64,000 nt of DNA from Tillandsia leiboldiana (taxonomy: Eukaryota > Streptophyta > Magnoliopsida > Poales > Bromeliaceae). The stretch is taken from positions 9,977,705 through 10,041,704 of the forward strand of contig CM055062.1 of NCBI GenBank assembly GCA_029204045.2, read 5' to 3'. Below the pieces are notes generated by a model. The model was not told the origin of the DNA. It saw nothing but the letters and a program-made list of their open reading frames with translations, and made no database searches. Both the position numbers and the translations under genes were made by a program. This document shows positions 57,001 through 64,000 of this stretch, piece after piece (within the stretch, counting starts at the first letter, position 1; the number at the start of each line of letters is the position of its first letter).

Positions 57001-60000
57001 TGTCACGCCCCGGGTCAAACTGCGACCGGCTCGCCAATAGATCCGCCACCTATGCAACCCGCATAGGCGAAGCGTCCTACCTGCAAAAAGAGCTACAGCT
57101 AAACAGATATCAAACTAAAAGATAAAACTGCTATAGAAATAAAATCAACCACGGTAACGACTGAAGATAAACAACAAGGTCCATCTCCCAAAATGATAAT
57201 CATACAATAACCTCGAATATAAAACTCATAGCTCAACAAGAGATATCTCAAATAAAACATCAGTGTACTAGCTCTCAATACATCATATCCTCACTACATC
57301 AGTCTCTCAAAAGAGGAAAGTAATACTAATCTACCGACTAAGCTGAAGATCTCCGCAAAAAAGGGGGGGGTACCGCTACTCTCAAAGATGGGTCTGGCAC
57401 TCTAGTCGCTACTCCTCACCACGAACAGCAACACAGAACGGCAACACCCGCTAAGACTCTGCAAAACAAAGGGAGAAAGGACAAAAGGGGAAACCCCCCA
57501 AAGGGCGTGAGAACTACGCAAAAAGGGAGTTCTCAGTGGGTATCGCCACAAGGCACGACGATTGCCCACCAAGACTCTTAGAGGCAAAGATAACCAATGC
57601 AGTAAAACTGAAGAATGGAGCTGGAGACACTCTACAGCTACCACGCCTCTATCTAAAAGCTCAAATGGGGAAACTCTGATAAAGATATGCAACACTCGCA
57701 CACGTGGTGCTCAATCGACCCAACCGAGCTGACTGCCACATCGGGTCCAGTCAAACCCTGCGCCCCACCTACAACCACCTCCCGCTGACGGGCAGGAAAT
57801 TACGTTAGGGCGTCCAAACGGACTAACTCGCTATCGAGTAGTGGCTTCATGCAGGCTATAGTCGGAATCCACGCTCTCTCTCCCAGAACGAATAGCCTCA
57901 AGATCACCAAACCTCTCGCACAACGGTCGACTAACCCCGCAACAACCCCGGGACCACCGTCAATCCCCAAACGGTTCCCAACAACACTAGCACTGGTCTA
58001 AACACAGCTACTAGACTTCACTCGGTCTCCCAGGCACGAGTGTAACAAAAAGTATCTCCTGAATAAACCCAAACGATGGACCAGTAAGAACTGGAAAAGC
58101 TCAACTCAACACCGGTACGACAACCCGGTAAAAGCTCAACTCAACGCCGGTACGACAACCCGGTAAAAGCTCAACTCAACGCCGGTACGACACCGGTAAC
58201 AAGCTCAACTCAACGGCGGTACGACAACCCGGTAAAAGCTCAACTCAACGCCGGTACGACAACCCGGTCTCGCCTACTCCAGAGTGGCACTCGTGGGAAG
58301 CGACCCACACGAGTAAAGTATCACTGTAACAAGTCTCACTGTAACAAGTATCACGAGATAGCAGGACTGGATCACGACTCGGATCAAAGTGGAAAAAACT
58401 CATCCACTAAAGGGAAACCCGATCCCCAAACTGATACAACAGTAAACGATAAGTGGAAACTCCATCCACTAGAGGAAAGTCTAATACCCAATCTGATACA
58501 TCAATAAATATCCGGTCAACCGCCCAATATCCGCGGTTGCGCAATACCCTGCGTCCATAACTAAGTACTATAACCGACCTCCGGTCAACCGCCCAAAGTC
58601 CGCGGTCACCGCCAAAACCCTGCCAGCCGCAATCCAGCACAACCCGTCCCTGACACCAATGTCCCTGCTACACTACCCCAGACCCCTGCTCGCATCCGAG
58701 CAACACAGACCGCCTGACTAACAAGTAGGAGAAAGGAATAACATGGTTTCTCCTAAGTCAAGTTCCAATATGTAGTGCAGCAGTAAAAGATGGCCTAACT
58801 ATATGTCCATACAAGCATGCATTTGTCCTCAAAGAAGAATAAAGGAAATAAACCTCATGCCAGAATTATCAATGACTATAGCTGTCCATAATCCTCGATC
58901 CATAATCGCTCCTCAGAGTAGAACCTGCACATAACTACAAGGTCCTATCCCATTGCATAAACCAGCCTCGTAAAAGGTTATGTGCTAACATGGCATGATA
59001 ATTAATCATATAGGGTAACCTTGCCTTAGGTACGCTTCCACTAAACATCAACATAAATGTCTGATTAATACCATTGTCATAATATGAATAATTAACTTGC
59101 AATTCCCATAAATCAACATTGTTAAGCTTACCAATCAATCCCAGGTATTGTACCCTACACCTGCATGCAATTCAACATATAGAGTTAGAGAACCGTCCAC
59201 CGGTTCTCGGAACAAAGCACCCACCTGAAAAGCTGACTGTCCAAAGCCCAACAGCTGAAAACACCAGATAATCTCTAATCCCTTGCTCCAATAAGTTCAG
59301 CACACCCGTAACTCTCCTGGCACAATACAAAGTCCACTTTTACACATACATTCCAAAATCTGCTCTCACACACACATACCACAACAGTCCCAGAAATGCT
59401 TAATTTTCACCTGCAACAGAGCCAGAAAATTCCCAGAAAAATATCACAGCGATCCGCGCGTCGATACCTTCGAAAACGGTTGTTTACACGCACACAAATC
59501 TGAGTTCAGTAAGTCAAGATATAAATTCGGCAAGGTGGTACACTCAACCAGAAATCTGTATCAAAAATACTGTAGCCTGTACACAGGGAAACAGAGATTT
59601 TCACCTTGAAATAAATCTCTGAAAAATCCAAGAAAATACGAGTACGTTCCTTGCGATCCGTAGATGAAAAAGTTGTATACGCTCGTTTCCGTCTGACGCT
59701 CGTGCGCGAAGATATGGCCGAAATACCCTGCCGCTGTCTCGCAAATCCACACAGAAAAGGGTCACTGTTGTTGCCTCGGGATCCGTGCCAAACATTCAAA
59801 ATGGAAAAGCGCGATCAAAAACGAAAGATGACGCCCTACCTCTTAGGAGACTTTCGGCGCAAGAATCACAGAAATAGGATCTGGGGTAGCCAAGGGAGCC
59901 AAAACACTGTGCTGCGCGACGAAGGGGAACACAGGAATGCAACGTCGCGCCGCGCCGTAAAATCCAGAACCTCGGGATGCGTGCACTCAGAAATTCAGAA

Positions 60001-60929
60001 ACTTGCAGGATGATAGAGGACTCGGAGAGGGAAGAATTGGTCTTTAAGAGAGTTTTGGCAAAGGGTGAGAGGGTTGAGAGAAAAAAAAAAAATTAAGAGG
60101 GCTCGGGTTGGGAATTTATAGGCTGAAAAATCTTTTGAAAAAAATACCCTCCATGTCCCTCACGTTTCGCTGCGCCGGTGCACGTGCGCCCGCCCAATGG
60201 CGGCGCGCCACGTGGCCCCAACCACGTGCAGCGCCGTGCAACCTGCGCGGTCGGTCACCTGCCCCGCGTACGGCACCTGCCCCGGTCACCCACTCCACGG
60301 TTTGCTGGAGGGACCGGGAGCACAACACCGAACCAGTAATACCTTGCCACGTGTCACCCCTCGGTCCACCGTGCATGCACCCGACGAAATTCGTGGACCG
60401 CGCCTCCTGAACCAACCAACCACAAGCCGCCACGTGGCACTGCCCTGGTGCACGCACGCGCCGTGGACCCGCGCGCTGCCCGCGCACCGGGCGCTGCCCG
60501 CGCCCTGCCCGCGCCGCGTTGCCGCCGCCGCCGGCGGCCGCCGCCGCCGGTGATCGCACGGACGACACTGTTCGGCGTTGAACAGTAACCGCAGGCTCAA
60601 AAATAGCAAGTAATAGCCCATCTTGACGTTTTCGCGCGCTGAATCCAAATCGGCGTACGATTTGCCAAATTCCAAACCTATAAATTGCCGGAGGCTCCAC
60701 GAAAAGGTATTTTTTAATCGAATTTCACGCCGAGTAAATTGATATCCGTACTGCGCGTGTAAACTTTTCTAAACATCTGACGGGTCCCCCGATTACCCAC
60801 GTGATCCATTTTAAGCCCGAGTCCATCTCTTGTGTCCAAATAGGCGCAGCGAACACCGCGACATGCCAGTAGCTTCCAGAAACTGCTGGTCACACGTAGA
60901 AAGCCCTGACAAAGATCCGGGTCACCACA
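57001..60929 (-). repeat. LTR of the compound block, right (5' LTR)
   Basis: 3929 bp. Homologous over its length to 43354-47338 but with many one-base deletions in short homopolymers. Keeps the five-unit array (58095-58268), TATA box (60113-60120) and ERSE-like composite (60194-60214). The indel excess increases toward the gap at 61851, suggesting imperfect base calling. Confidence 0.88.
60194..60214 (+). promoter_or_regulatory. ERSE-like composite, right LTR
   Basis: CCAAT-N9-CCACGTG. The spacer has a substitution relative to the other copies but its length is unchanged, in an LTR otherwise full of indels. Confidence 0.6.
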
Positions 60930-61850
60930 ACAGTTGAGGAAAAGGAACTCATGTGTGCAGATTAAAGAAATCGCTTATGGATTAAAACAATCTCCAAGGC
61001 AATGGTATAAGAGGTTTGATTCTTTTATGATTAGCCATGATTTTCATAGAAGCCATTTTGATAGTTGTGTCTAAAAAAAAAACAATTGATGGTTCTTTCA
61101 TTTATCTTCTACTCTACGTGGATGATATGTTAATTGTGCCAGAACATGGCTAACATGATGAGCTTAAAGATAAGTGAAATCTGATTTGATGTTAAGGATT
61201 TAGGTGCAGCGAAGAAGATACTTGGTATGGAGATAAACGGAACAGGAAGTGCCAAGAAAACTACAGTTGGTCTCAGAAAGCATTCATCAGATGTTTTGGA
61301 AACGGTCTGCTTAAAGGAGGCCAAGCCCGTAAGTACCCCCTCGCTACACATTTTAAACTTTCAACTGATTTAGCGCCAAAAAACAGATGGTGATAAAGCA
61401 TACATGGAACGAGTCCCTTATGCAGTGCAGTCGGCAGCATTATGTATGCTAGGTTTGTACAGACCAGAACTTGCGATGCTGTCGTGGTGGTAAGCGATAC
61501 ATGAGCAAATACAGGAAAACAACATTGGCAAGCTGTGTGAAATGGACTTTGAAGGTCTTGCGAGTATCAGATGATGTTTGGAATTTGGGAAGTCTGAAGC
61601 AAGCCTAACGGTTTGTAATTCTGATTAGCATGAGGATCTTGATAAGAGACGATCACTTACCGGTTAGTTTTTCACTTGGTGGATGTGCAGTTAGTTGGCG
61701 GAGCTTGCTTACACCCACGGCGGCTTTCCACGACGGAGGCGATACATGGCATACAGAGGCTGTGAAGGAAGGCATATGGTTGAGAGGCTTATTCAATGAA
61801 TAAGCATAAGCATTGAAAAAGTTACTATTTTTGACAGTCAGAGTGCTATT
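60930..61850 (+). pseudogene. Decayed copia RT-RNase H of a non-Sirevirus lineage
   Basis: Broken frames give recognisable copia blocks in order: a YGLKQSPRQWY-like block near 60975-61010, YVDDMLIV near 61115-61140, KDLGAAKKILGMEI near 61190-61240, an EAKPVSTP-like block near 61318, a KHWQAVKW-like block near 61530, and a DSQSAI-like RNase H block just before the gap. Numerous frameshifts and stops. The wording of the blocks differs from Sireviruses A and B and is closer to Tork/TNT-type elements. It is not the missing end of Sirevirus A. Confidence 0.8.
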
Positions 61851-61950
61851 NNNNNNNNNNNNNNNNNNNNNNNNNNNNNNNNNNNNNNNNNNNNNNNNNN
61901 NNNNNNNNNNNNNNNNNNNNNNNNNNNNNNNNNNNNNNNNNNNNNNNNNN
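61851..61950. other. Assembly gap (100 N)
   Basis: 100 N. The left side is a copia relic and the right side is gypsy, so the junction is unresolved. Confidence 0.99.
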
Positions 61951-62092
61951 GAATATTCAGATGGGGTCTAAAGGAGTAGCCTTAGCGTTAACGCCGCTTT
62001 GTGACGGGTCAACCTCGCGAACCTTTTTGAGGTTTAATAGTGGATTAGTTACGTTTTAAGTTTCGGACGAAACGTCTTAAAAGGGAGAGTGA
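61951..62092 (+). mobile_element. 3' end of a gypsy internal region with polypurine tract
   Basis: Similar to 21725-21866 of the short-internal element, including the AGTTTCGG.CGAAAC motif and a polypurine stretch AAAAGGGAGAGTGA at 62079-62092 directly before the LTR. Confidence 0.75.
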
Positions 62093-64000
62093 TGTAGAAA
62101 CCAGATTTTAAAATCCAGAATTCAGGTTAAATAATTTCCCAATTATTTAAATGCAAAATTGGTAGATAGTAGTTCAATAGTGGCCCAGAAATGTCGACTT
62201 TTGATCGGGTCTGATCTGGAAAATCCGAGATCACCATTGCGATCGTCTCGTCGAAACATAGAAGTTTCATATTCATATGTTTTCGATCCGACGGTCCGGA
62301 TCTTCCAGAAATCAGAAATCAAAAGCGGGCCACCGCGACTTAAAGTGAATAGTAACCCTCGGTTTTAATCCCTCGCTTTCACTAATGGCCGAACCACTAT
62401 TTAGAGTTTTAACCTAGAGGTATGAGTAATGGATCCTAGCTATTTTCGACGTTCTGAGCGCAATGGCACTGACGGATTTCGCGTTTGGCGACCCGGGTGC
62501 ATCGAAGTGCGTGCCACGCGCTATATTGAGTCGAACTTTATGGAACGACTTTTAATCCGGGCGTCGAACAAACCAAACAAACACGCTACTTGACAGGTCT
62601 CGACGAGCCGGACGTCGTGGCGAAGTCCGCTTCGCAAAACGGCGACCGGATTGTCTCGAATTGCGTGAAAGGTGCCGAAAAGTGGGTATTTTTGAAGAAA
62701 CCTTAATATTTTATGTAGCTAAATTAGTGGGATTAATACCATAGGGTGTTGGGTGCAAATTGTGTCTCCTGCGAAGACCCCAGAGTTGGGGATTGAGTGT
62801 GAACCGGGTTTAAGGTTTTTGGAAAAGAATCTTGCATTTATGTGAGATGTCTCTTGGGCTACTCGTGTGGGAGTTACACGAGGTGACTCTTGAGATTTCA
62901 TAACTCCCAGGAGTTATTCTTTCATAACCCAGGTGTTGGGATGGCCGAGGGGTCACCCCTCCCATTGTTGCTACCAAGAGAGAGAGAGAGAAAGAAGAAG
63001 TTGGACCAAAACTCTTCCAAGGTGGAGTTGGAGTTCTCTGAGGACTTCCTTGGTGTCTGTGGAGCATCTTGGGAGGTTGCCGTGCCGCGCGAAGGAGGAG
63101 GAAGAGAACCGGCTTCTTCCATCTTCTACAACTCCGGCCAAGGTAAGGTTTTAATAACCCCGGTTTGTTTGCACCCGAGACCCCTAGCAGTAGGTTTATT
63201 AGGTCTTTGTGATGCTCCATACACAGCCTGAGTCTCCCATGCAAGTTGGTTGGCCGGCGGGAGCAAAGTCTCGCCGGAAACCTAGATGTGCTCCGCCTCG
63301 AAAGAACTCGGCAACCGCTGAACCAAAATAGCTAAAAATTTGTATGCAAGGACTTTAGGATATGTAGATTAAATCTGCAAAGTTTAATTGAATATGGCTA
63401 AGTATTTAGAAAGAAAATGGATGCCCTAGCTTTTTGAATTATTGCAAGTTGGCCGAGCTTCTTGCTCCGGCGTCGGCGGGCTTCTCCGACGCCGGCCACA
63501 TGCCCAGAACTCTTCTAGGGACCGAGGGGAGTCCATCCATGCACTTGCATGGCAACCATGCAGCGCGGTTGAAGCGCGGCCAAGATGGGTTCGAAATGGG
63601 ATCAAATCTCGGCCGCCGGCGTTCCCGCCATCTCCGGCGGGGTGGGAAGGTCGGGAAGCTTTTTATGGACCAGAGGAAGCTTCCATGCAATTTAGAAGGC
63701 TTCCTATAGCCTCTGTAAAATCCGCCATTAATGGGCTTGAGCTCCAAAATGGAGCTTTGCTCCCCGCCGCCGCCGCCGCACCCCGAGCCAGACAAGGGTA
63801 TGGGAAGCTTCCAAGAGGCAAATGGCACCTATTGGTGCATTTGGTTGAGCCCCAGACCCTCTGGATGGAACATCACGAATTTCAAGAAAACATGTCATCT
63901 TCTTCCTCGAGCCAAGCCCAACTTGGAGGGTTTTCGAGTTGCTCCAGTTGAGGGGAAATGTTCCAGAATCTCTGGGGATCTAGTTGATCCAAGTTGGAAG
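62093..64000 (+). repeat. Start of a gypsy LTR, diverged relative of 16431-20974
   Basis: Begins TGTAGAAACC and follows the other family's LTR in order (CGACGAGCCGGACGTCGTGG at 62598, the TTACACGAG motif near 62874, a splice-donor-like GTAAGG at 63143, a CCATGC..GCATGG hairpin near 63537). It runs off the window. It contains the CGGCGGGAG..TCTCGCCGGAAACCTA segment, showing that the ~220 bp missing from 17600 is ancestral. Confidence 0.8.

Larger units (their letters stand above)
43354..60929 (-). mobile_element. Compound gypsy block LTR-internal-LTR'-internal-LTR (LARD-related family)
   Basis: Three same-orientation LTRs (43354-47338; 50391-53592 partial; 57001-60929) and two internal regions (47339-50390; 53593-57000). 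Only the right internal region has a primer site. At 50391 the internal sequence jumps into the LTR, deleting about 1 kb that held the primer site and the U5 end. The flanks CTATA and ACAGT do not match. This fits unequal recombination between two insertions followed by a deletion. The family shares internal sequence and promoter design with the LARD element and has no coding capacity. Confidence 0.85.

Noticed and set aside
61800..61850. Idea that the copia relic supplies the missing end of Sirevirus A, since both break at the same RNase H motif
   Set aside because: The relic stops before the same motif rather than starting after it, has a different copia lineage's residues and is much more decayed. 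The shared break point is coincidence.

Overview
This is plant nuclear heterochromatin. It holds no host gene, rRNA, tRNA or CRISPR array that I can support. Almost every base belongs to nested, partly decayed LTR retrotransposons: Ty3/gypsy-type elements with unusually long LTRs (about 4 to 4.5 kb) and a pair of Ty1/copia elements of the Sirevirus type. The tRNA-Met-type primer site (TGGTATCAGAGC), the plant-type Gag and copia Pol proteins, and the depth of nesting point to an angiosperm with a large, repeat-rich genome. The species cannot be named from the sequence.

Layout. (1) 1-307 is a fragment of a LARD-type LTR; 308-407 is an assembly gap. (2) 408-3397 plus 15055-16347 is one plus-strand gypsy LTR, split by the next element. 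(3) 3398-15049 is a complete minus-strand non-autonomous gypsy element (4.1 kb LTRs, 3.5 kb internal region, 5-bp target duplication TTGGT). (4) 16431-25903 is a second gypsy element with 4.5 kb LTRs around only 892 bp of internal DNA; its 3' LTR is broken by the next insertion. (5) 25904-30300 plus 41471-43353 is Sirevirus A (plus strand, several stop codons), split by (6) 30301-41465, Sirevirus B (minus strand, 1340-bp LTRs about 99.5% identical by eye, target duplication CACTG). (7) 43354-60929 is a minus-strand LTR-internal-LTR'-internal-LTR block related to the LARD family, with a deletion at the middle junction and non-matching flanks. (8) 60930-61850 is a decayed copia Pol of another lineage; 61851-61950 is a gap; 61951-64000 is the 3' end and LTR of a gypsy element related to (4).

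How the parts work. The LARD-like elements carry no usable gag-pol, only decayed traces. They keep the cis signals a partner element would need: primer site, polypurine tract, TATA box, leader hairpins and terminal TG..CA. Sirevirus B has near-intact Gag and integrase-RT-RNase H frames but lacks the protease and the first integrase aspartate. It also has a third ORF (env-like position, plant transposon-protein domain) that appears to have its own promoter and a 5'-UTR intron. The most interesting signals are regulatory: CCAAT-N9-CCACGTG composites in the gypsy LTR promoters that match the plant ER-stress element, paired GATCCGGATC palindromes shared by the Sirevirus LTR and the ORF3 promoter, and leader hairpins conserved across families.
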